A stretch of 64,000 nt of DNA from Streptomyces triticisoli (GTDB taxonomy: Bacteria > Actinomycetota > Actinomycetes > Streptomycetales > Streptomycetaceae): NCBI RefSeq assembly GCF_003270085.1, contig NZ_QFDQ01000003.1, positions 56,087 to 120,086 of the forward strand. Reading direction: 5' to 3'. The position numbers and the translations under genes were made by a program. Of the stretch, positions 1-7,404 are shown one piece after another (positions within the stretch are counted from its first letter, which is position 1; every line of letters begins with the position of its first letter). The notes under the pieces were generated by a model, which was given only the letters and a program-made list of their open reading frames with translations, did no database searches and was not told the origin of the DNA.

Positions 1-733
1 CGACGAGGCCGAGGCTGACGAGACCGCCGCGGGCGAACCGGCCGAGGAGGCCGCCGTCCGCGTCGAGGACGAGGCACCCGAGGGAGGGGCCGTCGAGGAG
101 GAGCCGGAGGCCGAGGTGGACCCGGTCACCAAGCTCCGCGAGGAACTGCGCACGCTGCCCGGCGAGTGGTACGTCATCCACACCTACGCCGGCTACGAGA
201 AGCGCGTGAAGGCCAACCTGGAGCAGCGCGCCGTCTCGCTGAACGTCGAGGACCTCGTCTACCAGGCCGAGGTTCCCGAGGAGGAGATCGTCCAGATCAA
301 GAACGGCGAGCGCAAGACGGTCCGGCAGAACAAGCTGCCCGGCTACGTGCTCGTCCGGATGGATCTGACGGACCAGTCCTGGGGCGCCGTCCGCCACACC
401 CCGGGCGTCACCGGCTTCGTGGGGGACGCCTTCAACCCGTACCCGCTGACGCTCGACGAGATCGTGAAGATGCTCGCCCCGGAGGCCGAGGAGAAGGCCG
501 CCCGCGAGGCCGCCGAGGCCGAGGGCAAGCCGGCCCCGCAGCGCAAGGTCGAGGTCCAGGTGCTGGACTTCGAGGTCGGCGACTCGGTCACCGTCACCGA
601 CGGCCCGTTCGCCACGCTGCAGGCGACGATCAACGAGATCAACCCCGACTCGAAGAAGGTCAAGGGCCTGGTGGAGATCTTCGGCCGCGAGACGCCGGTC
701 GAGCTCTCCTTCGACCAGATCCAGAAGAACTGA
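1..733 (+). CDS. nusG: Transcription termination/antitermination protein NusG (5' partial)
   Basis: NusG binds the clamp of RNA polymerase and modulates elongation, pausing and Rho-dependent termination. The gene enters the window already open: the reading frame starts at base 2 and runs without a start through a very acidic Glu/Ala/Asp-rich stretch of about 40 residues, so the true start lies upstream. Long acidic N-terminal extensions are usual for Streptomyces NusG. The NGN domain begins at [15 protein letters not shown] and the C-terminal KOW domain includes [18 protein letters not shown] at 116 could be mistaken for the start but lies inside the acidic extension. A hairpin terminator follows directly. 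Confidence 0.97.
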   Translation, partial: DEAEADETAAGEPAEEAAVRVEDEAPEGGAVEEEPEAEVDPVTKLREELRTLPGEWYVIHTYAGYEKRVKANLEQRAVSLNVEDLVYQAEVPEEEIVQIKNGERKTVRQNKLPGYVLVRMDLTDQSWGAVRHTPGVTGFVGDAFNPYPLTLDEIVKMLAPEAEEKAAREAAEAEGKPAPQRKVEVQVLDFEVGDSVTVTDGPFATLQATINEINPDSKKVKGLVEIFGRETPVELSFDQIQKN

Positions 734-761
734 CCCTGACCACGAGCCGAAGAAGCTGAAG

Positions 762-796
762 ACGCCCCTGCCGGAGGTTTCCGCCAGCAGGGGCGT
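762..796 (+). terminator. Intrinsic-type terminator after nusG
   Basis: A perfect 10-bp inverted repeat (ACGCCCCTGC at 762-771, GCAGGGGCGT at 787-796) encloses a second small stem (CGGA/TCCG). It lies 29 nt after the nusG stop. As is usual in Streptomyces there is almost no T-tract. Confidence 0.8.
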
Positions 797-802
797 TGTG
801 CG

Positions 803-850
803 TGCGGCTGCGGCTGCGGCTGCGGCTGCGGCTGCGGCTGCGGCTGCGGT
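803..850. repeat. Hexanucleotide tandem repeat (TGCGGC)7 plus one variant
   Basis: Seven exact copies of TGCGGC (803-844) are followed by TGCGGT (845-850). The array sits between the nusG terminator and the 3' end of the reverse-strand beta-helix gene. It lies outside both genes, so copy-number change would not alter a protein. It is probably a slippage product; no function is visible. Confidence 0.9.
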
Positions 851-888
851 GCCTGGGGCCGCTGTGCGTATCGGCAGGGTGCCGGGGA

Positions 889-1794
889 TCAGTTGAAGCA
901 GCCGGGGACGGTGGTGGGGCTGGTGCGGCAGTTGTTCGGGGTGTTGGCGGCGACCACGGTGGTCCGCAGGGTCACGGTGCCCTGGTTGTTGTAGATGCCG
1001 CCGGGGTTGTCGTCGTCGGCGTGGTTGTGGCTGATCCTGCTGAAGGACACCGTGGTGGTGCCGCCGGGGGCGCTGGGTACGCCGTTGGCGATGCCGCCGC
1101 CGGTCTGCGCGGTGTTGTCGGCGATGTTGCTGGCGGTGACGGTCAGTGTCCCGATGTTGGCGATGCCGCCGCCCGCGCCGTCGGCTGTGTTCCTGCTGAT
1201 CTGCGAGGCTTTGACGGTCAGCGTGCCGTCGTTGACGAGACCGCCGCCGTTCCGGGTCGCGGAGTTGCCCCGGACGACGGTTCCGGTCAGGTGGGCCTGA
1301 GAACCGTTGAACACGCTGATGCCGCCGCCGAAGTCGGCGTGGTTGTCCTTGATCACGCTGCCGGTGACGGTCAGGGTGCCGTTGCCGGTGACGACGATCC
1401 CGCCGCCGGCGCCTGTCACGAGGGGACTGCCGGTGGCGTCGCCGTCGGCGATGACGGCCGATCGCAGCGTCAGGTTGCCGCCGTCGACGGTGAGGATGCG
1501 GAACGACCCCGATGTGCGGGTGAGGGTCGCGCTGTTGCCGTTGATGGTGATCGGCGTGGTGATGGCCGGCAGTTCGGTGGTCAACTGGTACGGGCAGTTG
1601 CGTGCCAGGTTGAGGGTGTTGCTGTCCGGGCTGGCGTTGGCCGTGTCGATGGCATCGCGCAGGGCGGTCTGGCTGCACGCCACGTTCTGGGCTGTGGCCG
1701 AGGCGGAGGAGGCCGGCGCGGTGGAGGCCAGCGTGGCGAGCGTGCTTATGCAGAGGACCTGGGTGGTGCGGACGAAAAACCCACGGGTGAACAT
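889..1794 (-). CDS. Secreted right-handed beta-helix repeat protein
   Basis: A 301-residue protein with a Sec signal peptide (MFTRGFFVRTTQ, hydrophobic LCISTLATLAS, Ala-x-Ala region near residue 32). The body is a chain of imperfect repeats of about 20-25 residues built on GGGI and GTLTVTxS motifs, such as NGTLTVTGSVIKDNHADFGG. This pattern is typical of right-handed parallel beta-helices (pectate-lyase-like or polymorphic outer-membrane-protein-like folds). No catalytic residues can be assigned, so enzyme versus adhesin is open. It sits in reverse orientation between nusG and rplK, which are normally adjacent in Streptomyces, so it looks like an insertion into a conserved block. Confidence 0.85.
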   Translation of the reverse strand: MFTRGFFVRTTQVLCISTLATLASTAPASSASATAQNVACSQTALRDAIDTANASPDSNTLNLARNCPYQLTTELPAITTPITINGNSATLTRTSGSFRILTVDGGNLTLRSAVIADGDATGSPLVTGAGGGIVVTGNGTLTVTGSVIKDNHADFGGGISVFNGSQAHLTGTVVRGNSATRNGGGLVNDGTLTVKASQISRNTADGAGGGIANIGTLTVTASNIADNTAQTGGGIANGVPSAPGGTTTVSFSRISHNHADDDNPGGIYNNQGTVTLRTTVVAANTPNNCRTSPTTVPGCFN

Positions 1795-2152
1795 GTCGCT
1801 CCTTCTGAAATCGCGCCCGCCGCGGGCGCGCGACGGTTCGGAAGGGCCGTGGGCGCCGCGGGCAGGGGTGCTGTCAGCGAAGGAAATCCCCGTCGAGTCA
1901 CCTGTTTTCTCCGTGTGTCGCCTGATTTAAGCCCGATGGTCCTCCGTGATGCGCCCGATGGCCGAATCGGGCCGAGGGGCGCGCGGCCGCACGGGGGATG
2001 CCCCCGCGAGCTGCTTGACCTCGGCGATTTCAGGTCCCGAGGGGGCAGGGGCTATCGTGGTGCGGTATGCCATCTGCGGGATCGTGCATCCGAATAGGGC
2101 AGGTCCAAGGCGCGGATGGTACTCAACCTCTCAGCAAGGACCCGGAGAGAGC
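1795..2152. other. Divergent intergenic region upstream of the beta-helix gene and rplK
   Basis: 358 bp separate the two divergent starts and must hold the promoters for both. A TTGACC (2015-2020) and a TATCGT (2053-2058) are present but 32 bp apart, so they do not form a normal pair. No convincing promoter can be assigned by eye and no gene is seen. Confidence 0.5.
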
Positions 2153-2587
2153 ATGCCTCCCAAGAAGAAGAAGGTCACGGGGCTCATCAAGCTCCAGATC
2201 CAGGCCGGTGCAGCCAACCCGGCTCCGCCGGTCGGCCCCGCGCTGGGTCAGCACGGCGTCAACATCATGGAGTTCTGCAAGGCCTACAACGCCGCGACCG
2301 AGTCGCAGCGCGGCTGGGTCATCCCGGTGGAGATCACGGTCTACGAGGACCGTTCCTTCACCTTCGTCACCAAGACTCCGCCGGCCGCCAAGATGATCCT
2401 CAAGGCCGCGGGCGTGGAGAAGGGCTCCGGCGAGCCGCACAAGACCAAGGTCGCCAAGATCACCCAGGCGCAGGTCCGCGAGATCGCCCAGACCAAGCTG
2501 CCCGACCTCAACGCCAACGACCTGGACGCCGCCGAGAAGATCATCGCCGGCACCGCCCGTTCCATGGGCGTCACCGTCGAGGGCTGA
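2153..2587 (+). CDS. rplK: 50S ribosomal protein L11 (uL11)
   Basis: L11 binds the GTPase-associated centre of 23S rRNA and is needed for RelA-dependent stringent signalling and for thiopeptide (thiostrepton) binding. The protein is 144 residues, the standard length. It shows the Pro-rich N-terminal segment ([20 protein letters not shown]) and the C-terminal rRNA-binding domain ending SMGVTVEG. The ATG at 2153 is preceded by GGAGAGA at 2143-2149. The frame is open further upstream, but the extra residues are unlike L11. Confidence 0.98.
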   Translation: MPPKKKKVTGLIKLQIQAGAANPAPPVGPALGQHGVNIMEFCKAYNAATESQRGWVIPVEITVYEDRSFTFVTKTPPAAKMILKAAGVEKGSGEPHKTKVAKITQAQVREIAQTKLPDLNANDLDAAEKIIAGTARSMGVTVEG

Positions 2588-2686
2588 ACCCCAGCACCGT
2601 AGTACTCATGCGGCCGTGGAAGGCCGCACGTGGCAGGGCCTGCTCGGCCCGTACCACGACTCCTTTCAGAACACTCAGGAGCAGTT

Positions 2687-3412
2687 GTGAGCAAGCGCAG
2701 CAAGGCCCTTCGCGCTGCGGACGCCAAGGTCGACCGGGAGAAGCTGTACGCCCCGCTCGATGCCGTCCGTCTCGCCAAGGAGACCTCCACGACCAAGTTC
2801 GACGGCACTGTCGAGGTCGCCTTCCGTCTGGGTGTCGACCCGCGCAAGGCCGACCAGATGGTCCGTGGCACCGTGAACCTTCCGCACGGCACCGGCAAGA
2901 CCGCCCGGGTCCTGGTCTTCGCGACCGGTGACCGTGCCGAGGCCGCGCGTGCCGCGGGTGCCGACATCGTCGGCGCCGACGAGCTGATCGACGAGGTGTC
3001 GAAGGGCCGTCTGGACTTCGACGCCGTCGTCGCCACCCCGGACCTCATGGGCAAGGTCGGCCGCCTCGGCCGCGTCCTCGGCCCGCGTGGTCTGATGCCG
3101 AACCCGAAGACCGGCACGGTCACCCCGGACACCGCCAAGGCCGTGTCCGACATCAAGGGCGGCAAGATCGAGTTCCGCGTCGACAAGCACTCGAACCTGC
3201 ACTTCATCATCGGCAAGACCTCGTTCGACGAGACCAAGCTGGTGGAGAACTACGGCGCCGCGCTGGACGAGATCCTCCGTCTGAAGCCGTCCGCCGCCAA
3301 GGGTCGCTACATCAAGAAGGCCGCCATCACCACCACGATGGGCCCCGGTATCCCGGTCGACCCGAACCGCACCCGCAACCTCCTCGCCGAGGAGGACCCG
3401 GCCGCGGTCTGA
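2687..3412 (+). CDS. rplA: 50S ribosomal protein L1 (uL1)
   Basis: L1 forms the mobile L1 stalk that contacts E-site tRNA, and in many bacteria it represses its own operon. The start is GTG 2687, preceded by AGGAG at 2677-2681, giving 241 residues beginning [13 protein letters not shown]. Family segments [20 protein letters not shown] and the C-terminal [16 protein letters not shown] are intact. It lies 99 nt after rplK and is presumably co-transcribed. A strong hairpin follows. Confidence 0.98.
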   Translation: MSKRSKALRAADAKVDREKLYAPLDAVRLAKETSTTKFDGTVEVAFRLGVDPRKADQMVRGTVNLPHGTGKTARVLVFATGDRAEAARAAGADIVGADELIDEVSKGRLDFDAVVATPDLMGKVGRLGRVLGPRGLMPNPKTGTVTPDTAKAVSDIKGGKIEFRVDKHSNLHFIIGKTSFDETKLVENYGAALDEILRLKPSAAKGRYIKKAAITTTMGPGIPVDPNRTRNLLAEEDPAAV

Positions 3413-3438
3413 GCCCGACGGCTCACCTCAACCGGTCA

Positions 3439-3470
3439 CGGGCCCCGCACCTGCTCAGGTGCGGGGCCCG
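3439..3470 (+). terminator. Terminator hairpin after rplA
   Basis: A perfect 15-bp inverted repeat (3439-3453 with 3456-3470) that is almost loop-less as written, 26 nt after the L1 stop. It likely ends the rplK-rplA transcript. Confidence 0.85.
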
Positions 3471-3550
3471 TCCCCTTTCCGGCCCGCGGTCCGGTGGTCT
3501 GCGCTACGGTGCGGACACGGGATACGCACGCGAGGAGCGAGGGCGCAGGG

Positions 3551-4504
3551 GTGGGACCGGGACCGACGACGATCACGTCCGTGCGCCGTGGGAGCCTCGC
3601 CCTGGCGGTGGCGGCCGCGCTGACCGCGGGCTCCGCCTGCACCACCGCCGGTTCCTCCGCCTACCCGGCCTCCTCCGGCCCTTCCGGCAGCGGTGGTGTG
3701 GCGGCGGACGACCCCGGCGAGCGCCGGGAGGCCGGGGCGGGCACCGCTTCCGCCGCGGCGCTGCGGTCCGCCGAGCGCGCCACCTCGGCCGCCGACTCCG
3801 CCCGGGTGGAGTCCAGTACGACCATGGGCGCGATGATGTCCATGAAGGCCACCGGCGCCCTCTCCTGGGGCGACGGACTCACCGGCACCCTCACCCTCAC
3901 CTACACCGGTGGCACCGTGGCCGAGGCCATGCGCCGGCTCGGCAGCACCACGATGGAGGCCCGGTACCTGCCCGACGCCTACTACGCCCGCATGGGGGAC
4001 GCCTTCGCCGCGCAGGCGGGCGGCCGCCACTGGCTCCGGTACGTGTACCAGGACCTGGAGCACCTCGCCGACGGCTCGGGTGCCCAACTCGGCGACCAGA
4101 TGCGCGACACCGCGCCCCACCAGTCCGTGAAGCTGCTGCTGGCCTGCGGTGACGCCAGGAAGGTCGGCGAGGAATGGGTGCGGGGCGACCGCACCACGCA
4201 CTACACGGGCACGGTGGACGTGGCCGGACTGGCCACACGCGACTCCGGGCTCGACGAGGACCAGGTCGCGGACCTCAAGGAGCGGCTCACCCGGGCCGGT
4301 GTCACCACCCAGACCGTGGACATCTGGGTCGACGACCGGGACCTGCTGGTCAAGAAGGTGGAGAGGGCGCAGACGGCATCGGGTGAGCTGACCCAGACCG
4401 CGTACTACTCCGACTACGGCGTGAAGGTGTCGGCCGAGGTTCCCCCCGCCGGGGACACCAAGGACTTCAAGGAACTGGTGGGCGGCCACGGAAGCCTCTC
4501 CTGA
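3551..4504 (+). CDS. Secreted protein, probable lipoprotein (LppX/LprG-like), first of two paralogues
   Basis: A probable exported protein of about 317 residues. A basic N-terminus (SVRRGS) leads into a hydrophobic stretch [11 protein letters not shown] and a Cys in GSACTT; this is a poor lipobox, so lipid attachment is uncertain. The mature part resembles the LppX/LprAFG-type lipoproteins of actinobacteria and its downstream neighbour; both share a TRYTGT/THYTGT segment followed by LKERL/LKEKD and a VDIWVD/LDMWID-type strand. GTG 3551 and GTG 3581 are both possible starts. Position between rplA and rplJ is conserved in Streptomyces. The ligand is unknown. Confidence 0.75.
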   Translation: MGPGPTTITSVRRGSLALAVAAALTAGSACTTAGSSAYPASSGPSGSGGVAADDPGERREAGAGTASAAALRSAERATSAADSARVESSTTMGAMMSMKATGALSWGDGLTGTLTLTYTGGTVAEAMRRLGSTTMEARYLPDAYYARMGDAFAAQAGGRHWLRYVYQDLEHLADGSGAQLGDQMRDTAPHQSVKLLLACGDARKVGEEWVRGDRTTHYTGTVDVAGLATRDSGLDEDQVADLKERLTRAGVTTQTVDIWVDDRDLLVKKVERAQTASGELTQTAYYSDYGVKVSAEVPPAGDTKDFKELVGGHGSLS

Positions 4505-4622
4505 GCGCAGGTTCGGCCCCACGAAATTCGAACGACTCTGTCATACCGGTGGGATAGGCTCCAGTCCCTGTTGTGCTTCAGTTCTGTGTTCCTCGGGGGG
4601 ATCGATGACTTGGGGGGATTCG

Positions 4623-5456
4623 ATGAGAACGTCCGTACCTGCCGCCGGACTTGCCGCACTTCTTCTCGCCGCGGGCGCGGTCGGCTGCTCGAAGGGCTCG
4701 GGTGAGGAGTCGCCCGCCATGTCGCCGGCCGCGGCCGTGGCCAAGGCGGCGAAGAACACCGAGGACATCTCGTCCTTCCGCTACACGATGACCGGCAAGG
4801 TCCCCGAGGAGGGCCGGATCAAGGCCGAGGCCTCGATGCGGGTCAAGCCTGATGTCGCCATGAGCATGAAGATGACGGCGCTCGACCGGGGTGCCGACGG
4901 CTCCGCCGAGATCCGGCTCGTGGACAAGGTCATGTACATCGGCAGCGCCGAGATGGCCAAGGAGATGGACGGCAAGAGCTGGATGAAGTTCGACCTGGCC
5001 GCGCTCGGCTCCGACCAGGAGCTGAACGAGCTGGGCGCCGCGAGCCAGGCCGAGCAGAACCCGGCGACCGAGTCCACGTTCCTCACCGGTGCCAAGGACG
5101 TGAAGAAGGTCGGCACCGAGAAGATAGACGGGGTCGAGACCACCCGCTACACGGGCACCATCACCCTCGACGACCTGCGCGCCTCCCTCAAGGAGAAGGA
5201 TGCCAAGGCCGCCGAGCGCGGCGAGAAGAGCATCAAGCAGTACGAGACGATGGGCGTCGAGAAGCTCACGATGGACATGTGGATCGACGGCGAGGACCAC
5301 ACCAAGCAGTTCCGGATGCGCGGCGACACCGACAAGGGCCCGCTGGACATGACCATCAAGTTCCTCGACTTCAACCAGCCGGTGACGGTCGAGGCCCCGC
5401 CGGCCAAGGACACCGTCGACCTGGCCGAGATGATGAAGGGCAGCGAGGAGGGCTGA
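4623..5456 (+). CDS. Lipoprotein (LppX/LprG-like), second of two paralogues
   Basis: A 277-residue lipoprotein. The signal peptide [18 protein letters not shown] ends in a good lipobox, AVGC, placing the lipidated Cys at residue 22. A GGGGGGAT ribosome site precedes ATG 4623; ATG 4605 is in frame but would disrupt the signal peptide. The mature domain carries repeated Met/Lys-rich strands ([20 protein letters not shown]) similar to the upstream protein, consistent with a half-barrel lipid-carrier fold. It begins 118 nt after its paralogue. Function is unknown; actinobacterial relatives bind lipids or lipoglycans. Confidence 0.85.
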   Translation: MRTSVPAAGLAALLLAAGAVGCSKGSGEESPAMSPAAAVAKAAKNTEDISSFRYTMTGKVPEEGRIKAEASMRVKPDVAMSMKMTALDRGADGSAEIRLVDKVMYIGSAEMAKEMDGKSWMKFDLAALGSDQELNELGAASQAEQNPATESTFLTGAKDVKKVGTEKIDGVETTRYTGTITLDDLRASLKEKDAKAAERGEKSIKQYETMGVEKLTMDMWIDGEDHTKQFRMRGDTDKGPLDMTIKFLDFNQPVTVEAPPAKDTVDLAEMMKGSEEG

Positions 5457-5473
5457 CCCCCCTCGCCGGCTCC

Positions 5474-5506
5474 GGGAACGGATTTGCCTCACGGCGATCC
5501 GTTCCC
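5474..5506 (+). terminator. Hairpin after the lipoprotein gene, overlapping the rplJ promoter
   Basis: GGGAACGGA (5474-5482) pairs with TCCGTTCCC (5498-5506). It could terminate the lipoprotein mRNA. It overlaps the proposed -35/-10 of rplJ. Confidence 0.6.
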
Positions 5507-5513
5507 GTACTCT
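5484..5513 (+). promoter_or_regulatory. Putative rplJ-rplL promoter
   Basis: TTGCCT (5484-5489), an 18-bp spacer and TACTCT (5508-5513) resemble the vegetative sigma (HrdB) consensus. Initiation about 7 nt downstream would start the transcript at the 5' edge of the L10 leader, which supports the assignment. Confidence 0.6.
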
Positions 5514-5518
5514 CCTAC

Positions 5519-5625
5519 AGAAGCCAAAGACCGCTGGTCGTTACCGTGCGCTCGTATGAGAGTGCGGTGGCCGAAGGATCCGCTGAACTGCGGACGACCC
5601 GCGCAGGTGACAGTGGAAGAACTCC
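5519..5625 (+). ncRNA. L10 leader (ribosomal protein autoregulatory mRNA element)
   Basis: The segment contains the recognisable actinobacterial L10-leader parts in order: CCAAAGACCGCTGGTCG, the CTCGTATGAGAG hairpin, GAAGGATCCGCTGAACTGCGG and CCGCGCAGGTGACAGTGG. In the known class the L10(L12)4 complex binds this structure and represses rplJ-rplL. Placement directly upstream of rplJ fits. It is followed by a terminator-like hairpin, suggesting attenuation. Confidence 0.85.
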
Positions 5626-5665
5626 CGGAGTGCGCGCGATCGTGTCGTGTGCGGCCGGTCGAGTC

Positions 5666-5699
5666 CGCCCCGTGCGCCTGCGCCGGGGCGTTTCGTTTT
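5666..5699 (+). terminator. Attenuator-like terminator in the rplJ leader
   Basis: CGCCCCG (5666-5672) pairs with CGGGGCG (5684-5690), with an inner GCG/CGC stem, and is followed by TTTCGTTTT (5691-5699). This T-rich tail is exceptional in so GC-rich a genome. Its place between the L10 leader and rplJ (start 5757) fits a transcription attenuator. Confidence 0.75.
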
Positions 5700-5756
5700 C
5701 CCAGTCCTCCTTCGGGTCCGCGCGGTCCGAATCACCCGGAAGGAGGCCGAGGCTCT

Positions 5757-6287
5757 ATGGCGAGGCCCGACAAGGCTGCCACGGTTGCGGAGCTGACGGA
5801 CAAGTTCCGCAGCTCCAACGCCGCCGTGCTGACCGAGTACCGCGGTCTCACCGTGGCGCAGCTCAAGACGCTGCGCCGTTCTCTCGGTGAGAACGCCCAG
5901 TACGCCGTGGTGAAGAACACGCTGACCAAGATTGCGGCCAACGAGGCCGGAATCACGCTGGACGAACAGCTCTTCGCTGGTCCTACGGCGGTCGCCTTCG
6001 TCACCGGTGACCCGGTGGAGTCGGCGAAGGGTCTCCGTGACTTCGCCAAGGAGAACCCGAATCTCGTCATCAAGGGCGGTGTCCTTGACGGCAAGGCGCT
6101 GTCCGCCGACGAGATCAAGAAGCTTGCGGACCTGGAGTCCCGCGAGGTTCTGCTCAGCAAGCTGGCCGGTGCCTTCAAGGCGAAGCAGTCCCAGGCTGCC
6201 TCCGTCTTCCAGGCGCTGCCGTCGAAGCTCGTCCGCACCGTGGACGCGCTGCGCGCCAAGCAGGCCGAGCAGGGCGGTGCCGAGTAA
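5757..6287 (+). CDS. rplJ: 50S ribosomal protein L10 (uL10)
   Basis: L10 anchors the L7/L12 stalk to 23S rRNA and is the autoregulator of this operon. The protein has 176 residues: an RNA-binding N-terminus ([35 protein letters not shown]) and a C-terminal helix that holds the L12 dimers. ATG 5757 has AGGAGG at 5741-5746. The frame is open well upstream through the leader, but that part is unrelated to L10. rplL follows after 117 nt. Confidence 0.98.
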   Translation: MARPDKAATVAELTDKFRSSNAAVLTEYRGLTVAQLKTLRRSLGENAQYAVVKNTLTKIAANEAGITLDEQLFAGPTAVAFVTGDPVESAKGLRDFAKENPNLVIKGGVLDGKALSADEIKKLADLESREVLLSKLAGAFKAKQSQAASVFQALPSKLVRTVDALRAKQAEQGGAE

Positions 6288-6404
6288 CTCGGCTCGCTTC
6301 GTGATCCTCGCCGCCCCGTGGGCGAGGGTCGACGCGGGCCCGACGTACGCCCGCCTTACCCCGTACATCCGGCACCTGCCGATTTGAATGGAAGGACCGC
6401 CATC

Positions 6405-6794
6405 ATGGCGAAGCTCAGCCAGGAAGACCTGCTCGCGCAGTTCGAGGAGATGACCCTCATCGAGCTCTCCGAGTTCGTGAAGGCCTTCGAGGAGAAGTTC
6501 GACGTCACCGCCGCCGCGGCCGCCCCGGTCATGATGGCCGGTCCGGGCCAGGCTGCCCCGGGCGCCCCCGCCGAGGAGGAGAAGGACGAGTTCGACGTCA
6601 TCCTCACCGGTGCCGGCGACAAGAAGATCCAGGTCATCAAGGTCGTGCGTGAGCTGACCTCCCTGGGCCTGAAGGAGGCCAAGGACCTGGTCGACGGTGC
6701 GCCGAAGCCCGTCGTCGAGAAGGTCAACAAGGAGGCCGCGGACAAGGCCAAGGAGGCCCTCGAGGGCGCCGGCGCCTCCGTCGAGGTCAAGTAA
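6405..6794 (+). CDS. rplL: 50S ribosomal protein L7/L12 (bL12)
   Basis: L7/L12 is the multicopy stalk protein that recruits and activates the translational GTPases. It is 129 residues: an N-terminal dimerisation domain ([20 protein letters not shown]), an Ala-rich hinge ([18 protein letters not shown]) and the C-terminal factor-binding domain ([20 protein letters not shown]). ATG 6405 is preceded by GGAAGGA at 6390-6396. It is the last gene of the L10 operon, and a hairpin follows. Confidence 0.98.
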   Translation: MAKLSQEDLLAQFEEMTLIELSEFVKAFEEKFDVTAAAAAPVMMAGPGQAAPGAPAEEEKDEFDVILTGAGDKKIQVIKVVRELTSLGLKEAKDLVDGAPKPVVEKVNKEAADKAKEALEGAGASVEVK

Positions 6795-6864
6795 GACCTT
6801 CACGGGTCCGTCAGGGACTCCCGCGCGCTGACAGCAGTCCCGTAGGGCTGTAACGCGAACGCAC

Positions 6865-6900
6865 CGAGGAGCGATCATCCATCCGGGTGGTCGCTCCTCG
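6865..6900 (+). terminator. Terminator hairpin after rplL
   Basis: CGAGGAGCGA (6865-6874) pairs with TCGCTCCTCG (6891-6900). The stem extends inward through wobble pairs to about 15 bp with a loop near 6881-6884. A CGTTTG tail follows. Confidence 0.85.
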
Positions 6901-7192
6901 GCGTTTGCCGGGGGCGGCGCAGGGTGCCTTGCACCCGCGGCCGGGAGGGGTATGGTGATCTTCGTCGTGCCTCGACAGGTCCCGGCGACAGGCCGCAAGT
7001 GACGAGGGCAGCATCCGGTTTTGGCATGGGGGGCCTTGACGAACTGCACGCAGCGCGCAATTCTCAGGACGCGTCGTCACAAGGATCCGAATCCGAGGCA
7101 TGGATCGACGACGAAGAGGGCAGTATCAGGGTGCGTTGAGGGCAGGCATGCCGCAGGCGTTGACAACTACGAGGGTCTCGAAAAACCCGTAC
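6901..7192. other. rplL-rpoB intergenic region, promoter-distal part
   Basis: About 290 bp with no credible gene. It holds a TTGACA at 7160-7165 without a matching -10 at 16-19 bp. The rpoB promoter proper lies just downstream. The long rplL-rpoB gap suggests rpoBC is transcribed independently of rplJL. Confidence 0.6.
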
Positions 7193-7221
7193 TGGACATC
7201 AGTGGGCCAAGTGGCTACACT
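7193..7221 (+). promoter_or_regulatory. Putative rpoB promoter
   Basis: TGGACA (7193-7198), a 17-bp spacer and TACACT (7216-7221) match the vegetative sigma consensus well. The predicted start near 7228 would give a leader of about 175 nt. The leader contains a hairpin around 7246-7268 (GCCCCC-CTG / CAGGGGC). Confidence 0.7.
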
Positions 7222-7404
7222 GACCCTTTGCGCTGCCTGTTAGCTGCCCCCTGCCCGTCACCAGGGGCATTCCCTCGCCTCAGCAATGACGACCGGACTC
7301 TCACTGACCTGGCATTTCGGCCGGAATCAGGATGACCTGTCGGCACGCGGCGGCGGGGGGCCGGTACGCGCGTAGTGAGTCCGAGCCCTCGGAAGGACCC
7401 CCTC

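Noticed and set aside
3436..3645. Short reverse frame over the rplA terminator
   Set aside because: It runs through the hairpin and the next gene's start, and has no ribosome site.
7160..7165. TTGACA as rpoB -35
   Set aside because: No TAnnnT at 16-19 bp downstream; the TGGACA/TACACT pair at 7193-7221 fits better.
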